DNA of 64,000 nucleotides from VAZQ01 sp963840535 (GCA_963840535.1 CAWIZJ010000062.1:1-64000); one strand, 5' to 3'; shown: positions 18,247 through 28,486, counted from the stretch's first letter. Numbers and translations are program-made. Notes: generated by a model from the sequence alone, not told the origin.

Positions 18247-18572
18247 ACGACCCTGCCGCGGGCAACGGCTCGTCTCATAGCAATCCTGCATCGGACGCGG
18301 CACCAGTCATCCGCGTGCTCGAGATCTGCAACAAGCGCGGCCTGCATGCACGCGCTTCCGCCAAGTTCGTTCAGATCGTGGAAAAGTTCGACGCCGATGT
18401 GAAGGTGAAGCGCGGCAACGAGGTCGTCGGCGGCACGTCGATCATGGGCTTGATGATGCTCGCGGCGGGCCCGGGAACGACGATCACGGTGGAAGCGACC
18501 GGTGCGCAGGCGGCGGAGGTGGTCGAGGCGCTTGTGGCGCTCGTGAGCGGTCGCTTCACGGAAGAGGAATAG
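18243..18572 (+). CDS. Phosphocarrier protein HPr (NPr-like)
   Basis: Small phosphotransfer protein taking phosphate on His35 (in CNKRGLHARAS, equivalent to canonical His15). Ser66 in GGTSIMGLMML is the Ser46 equivalent, the target of HprK. The protein is 109 residues, about 20 longer than classical HPr because of an N-terminal Ser/Asn/Ala-rich extension that is common in Rhizobiales. The four-base overlap with the EIIA gene supports the start at 18243. Confidence 0.94.
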   Translation: MNDPAAGNGSSHSNPASDAAPVIRVLEICNKRGLHARASAKFVQIVEKFDADVKVKRGNEVVGGTSIMGLMMLAAGPGTTITVEATGAQAAEVVEALVALVSGRFTEEE

Positions 18573-18742
18573 CGTCGGCGAGCTCCCGCAGGGAAGCGAT
18601 CGTCGAAGGGGGGGTCGCGATCGGCGGCGACATCGCGTTCGATTCGCATGCGGTGTACTCGGGCCTGCCGTGAGCGCGAATCCCTACCCTGCCGAAATCA
18701 ACGCATCCCGGGCCTCGGCTGTTGCGCCTTGGGGGGAGCGAC

Positions 18743-18758
18743 ATAAAGATATCTTTAT
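18743..18758. promoter_or_regulatory. Palindromic operator upstream of ahcY (SahR-like)
   Basis: ATAAAGAT-ATCTTTAT is a perfect 16-bp palindrome about 97 bases before ahcY. AT-rich palindromes of this kind precede S-adenosylhomocysteine and methionine cycle genes in Proteobacteria and are ascribed to the ArsR-type repressor SahR. The assignment to SahR is inference; the palindrome is direct observation. Confidence 0.6.
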
Positions 18759-18854
18759 ATCGTCGTTGCAGAGGCGGAGCGCCACTGCTATAGGCAGCGC
18801 CATGGCGTGCCAGTCGCGTCGCGCGCCGGATCTCCAGACCAGCCAAGGACCGTC

Positions 18855-20285
18855 ATGACAGCTGCATCGAAAGCCGCCAAGCCCGCTGCCAAGCCCGATC
18901 ATGTCGTCAAGGACATCGGACTCGCCGAATGGGGGCGCAAGGAGATCGCCATCGCCGAGACCGAGATGCCGGGCCTGATGGCGACGCGCGAGGAGTACGG
19001 CGCGCTGCAGCCGCTGCGCGGGGCGCGCATCTGCGGGTCGCTGCACATGACCATCCAGACCGCGGTACTGATCGAGACGCTGAAGGCACTCGGCGCCGAC
19101 GTGCGCTGGGCCTCGTGCAACATCTATTCGACCCAGGACCATGCGGCGGCCGCCGTCGCGGCCGGCGGAACGCCGGTGTTCGCGGTGAAGGGAGAGACGC
19201 TGAAGGACTACTGGGACTACCAACACCGCATCTTCGAGTGGGGCGACGGCGGCGTACCCAACATGGTTCTCGACGACGGCGGGGACGCCACGCTGCTGAT
19301 CCATCTCGGCCTGCGCGCCGAGCAGGGCGAGACCAACCTGATCGGCAAGCCAACCAACGAGGAAGAGGAGATCCTGTTCGCGTCGATCGGGCAACGGCTG
19401 AAGGAGCAGCCGGGCTGGTACAAGAAGAATGCCGACGCCATTCGCGGGGTCACGGAGGAAACCACCACCGGCGTGCATCGGCTCTACGAGATGCAGAAGA
19501 AGGGCACGTTGCTGTGGCCCGCGATCAACGTCAACGACAGTGTCACCAAGTCGAAGTTCGACAATCTCTACGGCTGCCGGGAATCGCTGGTCGACGGCAT
19601 CCGCCGCGGCACCGACGTGATGATGGCGGGGAAGGTGGCCATGGTCGCGGGCTTCGGCGACGTCGGCAAGGGCTCGGCCGCTTCACTGCGGCAAGCCGGA
19701 TGCCGCGTGCTGGTCTCCGAGATCGATCCGATCTGCGCGCTGCAGGCCGCGATGGAAGGCTACGAGGTGACCACCATGGAGGACGCGGCGATCCGTGCCG
19801 ACATCTTCGTTACCGCGACCGGCAATCTCGACGTCATCACCATCGAGCACATGCGCAAGATGAAGGATCGGGCGATCGTCGCCAACATCGGGCACTTCGA
19901 CAGCGAGATCCAGGTTGCCGCGTTGCGCAACCTCAAATGGCACAACGTCAAGCCGCAGGTCGACGAGATCGAGTTTCCCGACGGCAAGCGCATCATCCTG
20001 CTGTCGGAAGGCCGCCTGGTGAACCTGGGCAATGCCATGGGTCATCCGAGCTTCGTCATGTCCTCGTCGTTCACGAACCAGACACTGGCGCAGATCGAGT
20101 TGTGGACCAATCCGAGCAAGTACGAGAAGAAGGTCTACACGCTGCCCAAGCACCTCGACGAGAAGGTCGCGCGGCTCCACCTCGCCAAGATCGGGGCCAG
20201 GCTGACGAAGATGTCGGACCGGCAGGCCACCTATATCGGCATCCCCGTGGAGGGTCCCTACAAGTCGGATCACTACCGCTACTGA
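18855..20285 (+). CDS. ahcY: Adenosylhomocysteinase
   Basis: Reversibly hydrolyses S-adenosylhomocysteine to adenosine and homocysteine, clearing the product inhibitor of methyltransferases. The 476-residue product shows the substrate-domain ARICGSLHMTIQTAVLIETL, SCNIYSTQDHAAA, and the NAD-binding GFGDVGKGSAASLRQAGCRV. It ends KSDHYRY, the typical C-terminus in which Lys and Tyr reach the partner's NAD site. The ATG at 18855 is preferred to an in-frame ATG 48 bases earlier because it gives the usual N-terminus. A probable SahR site lies upstream. Confidence 0.97.
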   Translation: MTAASKAAKPAAKPDHVVKDIGLAEWGRKEIAIAETEMPGLMATREEYGALQPLRGARICGSLHMTIQTAVLIETLKALGADVRWASCNIYSTQDHAAAAVAAGGTPVFAVKGETLKDYWDYQHRIFEWGDGGVPNMVLDDGGDATLLIHLGLRAEQGETNLIGKPTNEEEEILFASIGQRLKEQPGWYKKNADAIRGVTEETTTGVHRLYEMQKKGTLLWPAINVNDSVTKSKFDNLYGCRESLVDGIRRGTDVMMAGKVAMVAGFGDVGKGSAASLRQAGCRVLVSEIDPICALQAAMEGYEVTTMEDAAIRADIFVTATGNLDVITIEHMRKMKDRAIVANIGHFDSEIQVAALRNLKWHNVKPQVDEIEFPDGKRIILLSEGRLVNLGNAMGHPSFVMSSSFTNQTLAQIELWTNPSKYEKKVYTLPKHLDEKVARLHLAKIGARLTKMSDRQATYIGIPVEGPYKSDHYRY

Positions 20286-20439
20286 GCGGCCTTCGCGACG
20301 CATAGTGATGTCCGGCCGGCTGGCGAGCGTGGCATGAGGGCCCATATTTGAGGTAGGATGAGGGGGTGCCGCCATCGCTTTGCCGTATCGGCCGGCGATG
20401 CTGCGAGCGTTGCCCCGGAGTTGCCTCAGGAAGCCGCAA

Positions 20440-21231
20440 ATGTGCCGCTGGATTGCCTATCGCGGCGAAACCATACCGCTGGAGCAATACGTCACTGCGC
20501 CCGCCCACTCGCTGGTGGTGCAGAGCCAGAGAGCCTTGGAATCGACTGCCGCCACCAACGGCGATGGATTCGGGATGGGCTGGTACGGCGAACATGCCGA
20601 GCCCGGCCTTTATCGCGAGGTGCGGCCGGCCTGGTCCGACGAAAACCTGCGCTATCTCTGCCGGCACATCCGGTCGCACCTCTATTTCGCGCATGTGCGC
20701 GCCTCGACCGGCACTCCGATCACCCGTCCGAATTGCCATCCTTTCGCCTGCGGCCGCTGGCTGTTCATGCACAATGGCCTGATCGGCAACTGGTCGCGGC
20801 TGCGCCGCAAGGTCGAAGGCCTGATCCCGGACGAAGTCTACGGCTCGCGCATCGGCACCACCGACTCGGAGGCCGTGTTTCTCGCCATCCTCGGCGCCGG
20901 TGGCGACAAGGACCCGGTCGGAGCGACAGCGCGGGTGATGGCCACGCTCACCGACATGGTTACCACCAGCGGCCACAAGGAGCCGTTGCGCTTCACCGCC
21001 GCGCTTGCCAATGGCAAGGACCTCTACGCCTTCCGCTACGCCGCCAACGACAATGCAAACTCGCTCTATTATCGGGAGTCGGGCGGCAACGTGGTGGTCG
21101 TGTCGGAGCCCCTCGATACCGAGCGCGCTCACTGGAAGCCGGTTCCGCCCGGTCACGCCATCGTCGCGAAAGCAGGCAAGCCGGTCTCACTGCAGCCTTT
21201 TCTCGCGGCGCAGCGCGTGGCGGCGGAGTGA
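20440..21231 (+). CDS. Class II glutamine amidotransferase (YafJ/EgtC-like)
   Basis: Ntn-hydrolase of 263 residues. Met is followed at once by the nucleophile Cys2 (MCRWIAYRG), as required for class II glutaminase domains, and YFAHVRASTG and HPFACGRWLFMHNG form the glutamine-binding pocket. There is no synthetase domain, so ammonia must be passed to an unknown partner or the protein acts as an amidohydrolase. No ergothioneine genes are nearby. The start is fixed by the requirement for Cys2. Confidence 0.88.
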   Translation: MCRWIAYRGETIPLEQYVTAPAHSLVVQSQRALESTAATNGDGFGMGWYGEHAEPGLYREVRPAWSDENLRYLCRHIRSHLYFAHVRASTGTPITRPNCHPFACGRWLFMHNGLIGNWSRLRRKVEGLIPDEVYGSRIGTTDSEAVFLAILGAGGDKDPVGATARVMATLTDMVTTSGHKEPLRFTAALANGKDLYAFRYAANDNANSLYYRESGGNVVVVSEPLDTERAHWKPVPPGHAIVAKAGKPVSLQPFLAAQRVAAE

Positions 21232-21310
21232 GGGAGAGCCTGGTCGCCCCGGCCCGACCGAAAAAAGCCACCGTGCTTGCCGCTAGCCGGCATGAATGCT
21301 AATCCGCGCC

Positions 21311-23113
21311 ATGAATGCGGCCATCGGCAATATCCGCAACTTCTCGATCATCGCGCATATCGACCACGGCAAGTCGACGCTGGCCGATCGGTTGATTCAG
21401 CTGACGGGCGCGCTCGCCGACCGCGAGATGGTCGAGCAGGTGCTCGATTCGATGGACATCGAGCGCGAGCGCGGCATCACCATCAAGGCGCAGACCGTGC
21501 GGCTGAGCTATCGGGCGCGCGACGGCAAGGACTACGTTCTGAACCTGATCGATACTCCCGGCCACGTCGATTTCGCCTACGAGGTCAATCGCAGCCTCGC
21601 CGCCTGCGAGGGCTCGCTGCTGGTGGTCGACGCTTCGCAGGGGGTGGAGGCACAGACGCTCGCCAACGTCTATCAGGCGATCGACAACAATCACGAGGTC
21701 GTGCCCGTCCTCAACAAGGTCGATTTGCCGGCCGCCGAGCCCGACAAGGTGAAGCGCCAGATCGAGGAGGTGATCGGGCTCGATGCCTCGAACGCGATCC
21801 TGATCTCGGCCAAGACGGGCGAGAACGTGCCGGAAGTTCTGGAAGGCATCGTCACCCGCCTGCCGCCGCCGCGCGGCGATCGCGATGCTGCACTCAAGGC
21901 GCTGCTCGTCGACAGCTGGTACGACAGCTACCTCGGCGTGGTGGTGCTGTTCCGCGTCGTGGACGGCGTGCTCAGGCGGGGTCAGCGCATCCGCATGATG
22001 GGCACCGGTGCCGCCTACGAGGTCGACCGCGTCGGCGTGTTCACCCCGAAGATGGTGAACGTCGAGGAGCTCGGTCCCGGCGAGATCGGGTTCCTCACCG
22101 CCTCGATCAAGGAGGTCGCCGATACCCGGGTCGGAGACACCATCACCGACGACCGCAAGCCGGTGCAGAAACCGCTGCCCGGTTTTCGTCCCGCGGTGCC
22201 GGTGGTGTTCTGCGGCTTGTTCCCGGTCGATGCCGCACAGTTCGAGGATCTGCGCGCAGCCATGGGCAGGCTTCGCCTCAATGATGCGAGCTTCACCTAC
22301 GAGATGGAGACGTCGGCCGCGCTCGGATTCGGTTTTCGCTGCGGCTTTCTCGGCCTGCTGCACCTCGAGATCATCCAGGAGCGGCTCGAGCGCGAGTTCA
22401 ATCTCGAGCTGATCGCCACTGCGCCGTCGGTGATCTACAAGATCGCGCTCACGAACGGGAAGCAGATCGAGATCCACAATCCGGTCGACATGCCGGATCC
22501 GGTGCACGTGAAGGAAGTGCAGGAACCCTGGATCCGTGCCACCATTCTCACACCCGACGACTACCTGGGCAGCGTGCTCAAGCTCTGCCAGGACCGGCGC
22601 GGCGTGCAGGTCGAGCTGACCTATGTGGGCAACCGCGCCATGGTGAAGTACGACCTGCCGCTCAACGAGGTGGTGTTCGACTTCTACGACCGCCTGAAAT
22701 CGGTCTCGAAGGGCTATGCCTCGTTCGACTATCAGCTCACCGACTTCAAGCCGGCCGACCTCGTCAAGATGCAGATTCTGGTCAATGGCGACCCGGTCGA
22801 TGCGTTGGCCATGCTGGTCCACCGCACGCGCGCGGAAAGCCGCGGCCGCGCCATGGCGGAGAAGCTCAAGGAGCTCATTCCTCCGCACATGTTCCAGGTG
22901 CCGATCCAGGCCGCCATCGGCGGCAGGATCATCGCACGCGAGACCGTGCGCGCCTTCCGCAAGGACGTGACCGCCAAGTGCTACGGCGGCGACGTTACGC
23001 GCAAGCGCAAGCTGCTGGAGAAGCAGAAGGAAGGCAAGAAGCGCATGCGCCAGTACGGCAAGGTGGAGATCCCGCAGGAGGCGTTCATCGCCGCGTTGAA
23101 GGTGGATGTGTGA
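21311..23113 (+). CDS. lepA: Elongation factor 4 (LepA)
   Basis: Ribosome-binding translational GTPase. The 600-residue product has G1 HIDHGKSTL, the switch region ERERGITIKAQTV, DTPGHVDFAYEV and NKVDLPAAEPD. The EF4-specific C-terminal domain holds GGDVTRKRKLLEKQKEGKKR. Length is normal. ATG 21311 gives MNAAIGNIRNFSIIAHIDHG; an ATG 15 bases upstream is less likely. Confidence 0.97.
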   Translation: MNAAIGNIRNFSIIAHIDHGKSTLADRLIQLTGALADREMVEQVLDSMDIERERGITIKAQTVRLSYRARDGKDYVLNLIDTPGHVDFAYEVNRSLAACEGSLLVVDASQGVEAQTLANVYQAIDNNHEVVPVLNKVDLPAAEPDKVKRQIEEVIGLDASNAILISAKTGENVPEVLEGIVTRLPPPRGDRDAALKALLVDSWYDSYLGVVVLFRVVDGVLRRGQRIRMMGTGAAYEVDRVGVFTPKMVNVEELGPGEIGFLTASIKEVADTRVGDTITDDRKPVQKPLPGFRPAVPVVFCGLFPVDAAQFEDLRAAMGRLRLNDASFTYEMETSAALGFGFRCGFLGLLHLEIIQERLEREFNLELIATAPSVIYKIALTNGKQIEIHNPVDMPDPVHVKEVQEPWIRATILTPDDYLGSVLKLCQDRRGVQVELTYVGNRAMVKYDLPLNEVVFDFYDRLKSVSKGYASFDYQLTDFKPADLVKMQILVNGDPVDALAMLVHRTRAESRGRAMAEKLKELIPPHMFQVPIQAAIGGRIIARETVRAFRKDVTAKCYGGDVTRKRKLLEKQKEGKKRMRQYGKVEIPQEAFIAALKVDV

Positions 23114-23597
23114 GCCCTCCATGCGAGGCCGCGAGAAGAACCGCGAGCTCGACGCATCCTGGTTTCGACGATTTCAAACAGCCCGCCGTCCCTGCGGACA
23201 GCCTTTCCCGTTCCCGCGGCGCGCGGCGCGCCCGGGTGTTGAGCCGTGTTCTTCGATCCGCCCCGACTACCGAGGGGCGGCGGACGCCGCCAGAGCGCCC
23301 GGATGCAGCGGCATCCGGCGGGCGCCTTCGCGTGATTTGCGCCTGCACGATTTCAAACGGCCCTCGCTCGGCGCACGGTGACGCGCTCTCCTAGCGCCGT
23401 CGCGATCTGTAGTCAGACTCAAGCTGTTCGTGTCGTACTGACAGCAAGTCGTCAACGAACAAGACGTGAGCGTGCCCTATGCATCAACGCGAAATGAGTC
23501 GATGACAGATATTCGTGATCGTCGCCGATATCCGATTGTAAGGACTCACAATCAAATGTCTCCTCACGACCATCTCTATCCCGGGCGATCGGACTAT
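23114..23597. other. lepA-cupredoxin intergenic region
   Basis: No gene is supported in these 484 bases. The left half is GC-rich and holds a short imperfect repeat (ACGATTTCAAAC at about 23169 and 23348). The right half, from about 23400, turns AT-rich and leads into the Fur-like box. No clear terminator for lepA is seen. Confidence 0.5.
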
Positions 23598-23618
23598 TGC
23601 AAATCATTCTCATTAGCA
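23598..23618. promoter_or_regulatory. Fur-box-like site
   Basis: TGCAAATCATTCTCATTAG plus CA makes a 21-bp partial palindrome (outer TGC-AAT and ATT-GCA arms). Its core, AATGAGAATGATT on the minus strand, closely resembles classical Fur boxes. It lies 33 bases before the cupredoxin ATG, where an iron-responsive operator would be expected. Which Fur-family regulator (Fur, Mur or other) binds is not known. Confidence 0.5.
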
Positions 23619-23650
23619 TAATCGTGGAGCTTCAGGAAACGAGGGGTCTC

Positions 23651-24128
23651 ATGCGTTCATTCCGCTTCATCACCACCCTGATCGGTGCCGCTGTCCTCGC
23701 CGCCAGCTGCGGTCAAGGCCGCCGGCGACCTGTCGCGGCAGGAGCCGATCACCGTCACGGTCGAGTTGGGCCGGCCGGGCCAGCATGTCTTCGTGCCCGA
23801 CCGCCTGCGCTTCGAGACCGGCAAGCTCTACAAGCTCGTGCTGAAAAACCCGAGCAGCGATCCGCACTACTTTACCTCGCACGGCTTCACCCAACTGATC
23901 TTCACCCGCAAGGTCCAGGTGGTGCAGGAGCGCGACGGCAAGGGCACGGTGCTCGCCGAGTTCAAGGGCGCGATCCGCGAGATCGAGGTCTATCCGGGCC
24001 AGACCGCGGAATGGTGGTTCGTGCCGATCGCCACCGGCCGCGTCACCGACTTGCGCTGCGGCATCGCCGGCGCCGGCGGCAAGACCCATGCCGACCACGG
24101 CATGGTGGGCGAGATCGTGATCGAGTGA
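23651..24128 (+). CDS. Exported cupredoxin-like protein, frameshifted in the signal peptide
   Basis: Small periplasmic beta-barrel protein of the cupredoxin superfamily, probably binding copper or iron. The signal peptide begins MRSFRFITTLIGAAVLAAS. One extra base near 23700 moves the rest (AAVKAAGDLSRQEPITVTVE) to another frame, and the length of 478 bases (3n+1) agrees. Potential metal ligands are in PHYFTSHGF and, near the C-terminus, in RCGIAGAGG and THADHGMVG. A Fur-like site directly upstream suggests a link with iron supply, as for the FtrB/P19-type systems, but no permease genes follow. Confidence 0.75.
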
Positions 24129-24139
24129 CACGCCGCCGT

Positions 24140-24586
24140 CTATTGCACGACGATCCGGGTGCGGCTCAGCCCGTGTTGCTGAACCAGGGCAAACAGAACG
24201 GCGGCGTTCGAAGGATGCAGCCGGATGCAGCCCTTCGAGGCGCGCCCGCCCAGGCGCCCGACATGCGTCGTGCCGTGAATGGCGTAGTTGCCGTCGTAGA
24301 AGATCGAGTACGGCATCGGCGCGCTGTTGTAGATGGTCGAGCGGTGATGCCGCTTGAGCGACTGCGGCCGGAAGGTTCCGCTCGGCGTTCCGTAGATGCC
24401 GGTGGAGACCGCCCAGGAATAGCGCTGCTGTCCGTCGACGATCACCGACATGCGCTGGCTCGACGTGTCGACCCTGACCACCAGGTCGGCGCGGGCATCG
24501 CCGGCATGCGGCCATCGACAGCGCAGACCGCAAGCGCGATCTGCGCCGGGCAAGCGAGTCCATCGCGCCAAAGGGCCGGCCTGCAC
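24140..24586 (-). CDS. L,D-transpeptidase (YkuD domain), N-terminus frameshifted
   Basis: Periplasmic cysteine transpeptidase that makes 3-3 cross-links or attaches proteins to peptidoglycan. The catalytic signature is complete: HGTTHVGRLGGRASKGCIRL, with the catalytic Cys in SKGCIRL. The domain starts at DLVVRVDTSSQRMSVIV. A plausible signal peptide (ALACPAQIALAVCA-like) lies in another frame upstream of about 24495, so the true start is probably near 24600 or beyond and the annotated N-terminal 30 residues are unreliable. It is convergent with the cupredoxin gene and near another peptidoglycan enzyme, MepA. Confidence 0.8.
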   Translation of the reverse strand: MQAGPLARWTRLPGADRACGLRCRWPHAGDARADLVVRVDTSSQRMSVIVDGQQRYSWAVSTGIYGTPSGTFRPQSLKRHHRSTIYNSAPMPYSIFYDGNYAIHGTTHVGRLGGRASKGCIRLHPSNAAVLFALVQQHGLSRTRIVVQ

Positions 24587-24981
24587 GAACGGTGGGAACG
24601 GTTTCGACCATGCCCAACCATACCATGTGCGGTGCTAATCCGGCGTTGCCGTGCTTCGACGGGAATCCACGGCGAGCCAAACGATGTGGCAACCACACGC
24701 GGCGCCGGTTGCCGGCTTTCCGCGCGTCGCATCGACCCCGACCCCGCTGACGGCGGCAGAGGGCCTGCAACCTTGAACGGCGGGCGTCCCCTGTGACCAC
24801 GAGCCCTCGGCCTCGGAACGCCGCTGCCGCAGAAAAGGCGGTAAGTCCCGAAAGATCGTGCTCATGCCGCGATTCCCGCGGTCCGGAAAAGGGACGCTCC
24901 GGGGACGACGGTCGGGACCGGCGAGGCCGCGACGGGGAAACTCTCAATCGGATGCCAGCATGACCACGACCAACACTGCCG

Positions 24982-25926
24982 ATGGCGAGCCCGGCACAAT
25001 CTCGAGCGGTGCACCGCCGCGCGTTGCTGGCGTCGTCGACCTTCGCGGCGGACATCGCAACCGCGCAGGACAGGGGCGCCGTCAATCCGGCACCGCTGCC
25101 GCCGCTCGAAAGACCCGATGACCCCGGCACGCCGGCCAAGGAACTGTTTGGGCGCAAGGGCGCGCCCGCGCAGGATCGAAGCGCGCACCATCGGCTCCTA
25201 CGCCCGGGGTTGCCTCGCCGGCGGCGTTGCCATGCCGATCAACGGCAGAACCTGGCAGGTGATGCGGCTGTCGCGCAATCGCAACTGGGGCCATCCGAGC
25301 CTCGTGCAGTTTCTGGAGAATTTGGCCGAGCCAGGCGCCCAGCACGGGCTGGCGTGGGCTGCTGGTCGGCGACCTGTCGCAGCCGCGCGGCGGCCCGATG
25401 CGCACCGGCCATAACAGCCATCAGCTCGGCCTCGACGCCGATATCTGGCTCACTCCGATGCCCGACCGCGAGCTGACGCGCCTCGAGCGCGAGGAGATGT
25501 CGGCGACCATGGTCGTGGCGGAGGACCGCCGCGATGTCGATCCGAAAGTGTGGACGCCGGCACATCTGGCGGTGATCAAGGCGGCGGCGCTGCACCCGCG
25601 CGTGCAACGCATTTTCGTCAACGCCGCGATCAAGAAGGCGCTGTGCCGGGATGCCGGCAGCGATCGCGCCTGGCTCGGCAAGGTGCAGCCGTGGTGGGGC
25701 CACGACTATCATTTCCATGTGCGGCTGCGCTGTCCGTCCGACGATCCGGAGTGCGTTCCGCAGCCGCCGCGACCGGCGGACGACGGCTGCGGCAAGGAGC
25801 TCGACCACTGGTTTACGGACGCCATCTTGTACCCCAAGCCGTCGACCGATCCCGCCCAAGCCGAAGCCGCCGCTCAAGATGGCCGACCTTCCGACCGCCT
25901 GCCGCCAGGTGCTGCTGGCACCGTAA
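24982..25926 (+). CDS. mepA: Penicillin-insensitive murein endopeptidase MepA, frameshifted three times
   Basis: LAS-family metallopeptidase cutting D-Ala-mesoDAP cross-links in peptidoglycan. Consecutive pieces in different frames are: AKELFGRKGAPA; then IGSYARGCLAGGVAMPINGR and WQVMRLSRNRNWGHPSL; then GHNSHQLGLDADIWLTPMP with the zinc-binding HxxGLDAD motif, and WWGHDYHFHVRLRCP with the other ligands; finally PPLKMADLPTACRQVLLAP to the stop. All catalytic motifs are present, so the breaks near 25165, 25330 and 25845 look like base-calling errors or recent decay. The start is uncertain. Confidence 0.78.
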
Positions 25927-26044
25927 CGCCGCAGTCGCACGGAGCTCGTAGCCGGGGAAGGAGCGCAAGAAAAGCCGGCGCTCCCTGCGAGGCTACCCCG
26001 TCGCGGATTGCGCCCTGCAAGCGAGCAGCTACGATGCTGTCGTG

Positions 26045-28456
26045 ATGAGCGCACACGAGAACGCAAGTCCGGGCCCCGGCGAGCTCGACATCCTGCGCGA
26101 GCTCGAGAAGAAGGTGCTCTGGCTCGCCAGCTGGACCATCCATCACGCCAACCATCTGCGCGAGGACGTCGACGGCCTGAAGGTCGGCGGACACCAGGCA
26201 TCGTCCGCCTCGCTCGCCACCATCATGACCGCACTTTATTTCGCGTGCTGCGGCCGCAGGACCGCGTGGCCGTGAAGCCGCATGCAAGCCCGGTCTATCA
26301 CGCCATCCAGTATCTGCTCGGCCGCCAGAGCCGGCAGAAGCTCGAGACCTTTCGCGGCTACAAGGGGGCTCAGAGCTATCCCTCGCGCACCAAGGACGCC
26401 GACGACGTCGATTTCTCCACCGGATCGGTCGGTCTGGGCGTGGCCCAGACGCTGTTCTCCTCGCTGGTGCAGGACTACGTGCGCGCCCACGGCTGGGGGC
26501 TGGAGCGCCCGGAGGGGCGCATGATCGCACTGGTCGGCGACGCGGAGCTCGACGAGGGCAATGTCTTCGAGGCGATCCTCGAGGGCTGGAAGCAGGATCT
26601 GCGAAATTGCTGGTGGATCATCGACTACAACCGCCAGAGCCTCGACGCCGTCATCCGCGAAGGACTGTGGTCGCGCTACGAGGCGTTGTTCCAGGCCTTC
26701 GGCTGGGAGGTCGTGATCCTCAAGTACGGCTCCCTGCTGAACGACGCTTTCCGCGAGCCCGGAGGCGAACGTCTGCGTCAATGGATCGACAATTGTCCGA
26801 ACCAGCTCTATTCGGCGCTCGTGTTCCAGGGCGGCGCCGCCTGGCGCAAGCGGATCAACGACGAGATCGGCGACCAGGGCGCGCTGACGCAGCTGATCGA
26901 GAAACGCTCCGACGAGGAGCTGGCGCGGCTGATGACCAATCTCGCCGGCCATGACCTGCCGTCTTGCTCGATGCCTTCGGCCGGATCAACCGCGACACGC
27001 CGACCTGCTTCATCGCCTACACCATCAAGGGCTTCGGGCTGCCCTTCGCCGGCCACAAGGACAACCACGCCGGCCTGATGACGCCGGCGCAGATGGAACG
27101 TTTCCGCGCCGCGATGAACGTCCGTCCCGGACGCGAATGGGATGCCTTCGAAGGGCTGAGCATCGCACCCGACGTGCTGCAATCCTTCCTCGACCGCGTG
27201 CCCTTCGCCAAGGACGAGCGCCGCCGTCATGGCCGCGCACATTGCCGTTCCGACGCGTCTCCCGGTGCCGCTGCAGCCGGTGATGTCGACCCAGCAGGGC
27301 TTCGGCAACCTGCTCAACGAGCTCGGGCGCGAGCACACCGAGATCGCCGACCGCATCGTCACCACCTCGCCCGATGTCACCGTCTCCACCAATCTCGGTC
27401 CCTGGGTCAACCGCCGCGGTCTCTACGCGCGCGAGACGATGGCGGATACCTTCAAGAGCGAGCGCATCCCGTCTACCTTCAACTGGGACTTCTCGCCCAA
27501 GGGCCAGCATATCGAGCTCGGCATCGCCGAGATGAACCTGTTCATCCTGCTGTCCGCGCTGGGTCTCTCACACTCCGTGCAACGGCGAGCGCCTCATTCC
27601 GATCGGGACGCTCTACGATCCCTTCATCCAGCGCGGGCTCGATGCCTTGAACTACGCGTGCTACCAGGACGCCCGCTTCATCCTGGTAGCGACGCCCTCC
27701 GGCGTCACGCTCGCGCCCGAAGGCGGCGCGCACCAGTCGATCGCCACCCCGCTCATCGGCATGGCGCAGGACGGTCTCGCGGCGTTCGAGCCGGCATTCG
27801 TCGACGAGCTGGCGGTGATCCTCGCCTTCGCCTTCGACTATATTCAACGCGATGCCGAGGGCGAGGATTCCGAGCGCAACTGGTTGCGGGACGAAACCGG
27901 CGGCTCCGTCTATCTGCGCCTCTCCACCCGGCCGGTGGAGCAGATCAATCGCGAGATGACGACCGAGCTCTCCCAGGCCATCGTCGCCGGCGCCTACTGG
28001 CAGCGCACGCCGGGTCCGAACTGCCAGGTCGTCGTCGCCTACACCGGTGCGGTCGCGCCGGAGGCGATCCAGGCGGTCGGACTGATGGCGGAGGACCGCC
28101 GTGACGTCGGCCTGCTTGCGGTCACCTCGGCCGACCGCATCAACGCCGGCTGGACAGCGGCGCAGCGTGCGCGCGAACGCGGCCTCGTTCACGCGCGCTC
28201 GCATATCGAAAAGCTCCTGGACCAGGTTCCCTCGAATTGCGGGATCGTGACGGTGCTCGACGGCCATCCCGCGACGCTTGCCTGGCTCGGCGCGGTGCAT
28301 GGCCATCGCGTGCGACCGCTCGGGGTCGAGCATTTCGGGCAGACCGGCTCGATACCGGATCTCTATCGGCACTACGGCATCGACGCCAATGCCATCGTGG
28401 CCGCGGCGGCGGCGCTCACGCCCGGGCGCCCAATTCGGCATCTCAAGGCGCTTTGA
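26045..28456 (+). CDS. Homodimeric-type pyruvate dehydrogenase E1 / transketolase-like protein, frameshifted
   Basis: Thiamine diphosphate enzyme of the AceE-like (single-chain 2-oxoacid dehydrogenase E1) family, about 800 residues. Pieces in order: WTIHHANHLREDVDGLKVGG; HAIQYLLGRQSRQKLETFRG; the ThDP motif GDAELDEGNVFEAILEGW ending in NRQSLDAV; IKGFGLPFAGHKDNHAGLM; TNLGPWVNRRGLYARETMAD; GIAEMNLFILLSALGLSHS; and the C-terminal transketolase domain to RHLKAL. At least four single-base breaks (near 26255, 26965, 27225 and 27575) cancel in sum (2412 bases, 3n). Alphaproteobacteria normally use a two-subunit E1, so this is a second-type enzyme. No E2 gene is adjacent. Confidence 0.78.
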
Positions 28457-28486
28457 CAGAACCGGACGGCGTCAATGGAGCATCAC

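Noticed and set aside
18573..18854. SAH riboswitch before ahcY
   Set aside because: I could not build the conserved pseudoknot; the clear feature is a protein-type palindrome.
21299..23122. 607-codon open frame antisense to lepA
   Set aside because: Mirror of an intact lepA; no recognisable motif.
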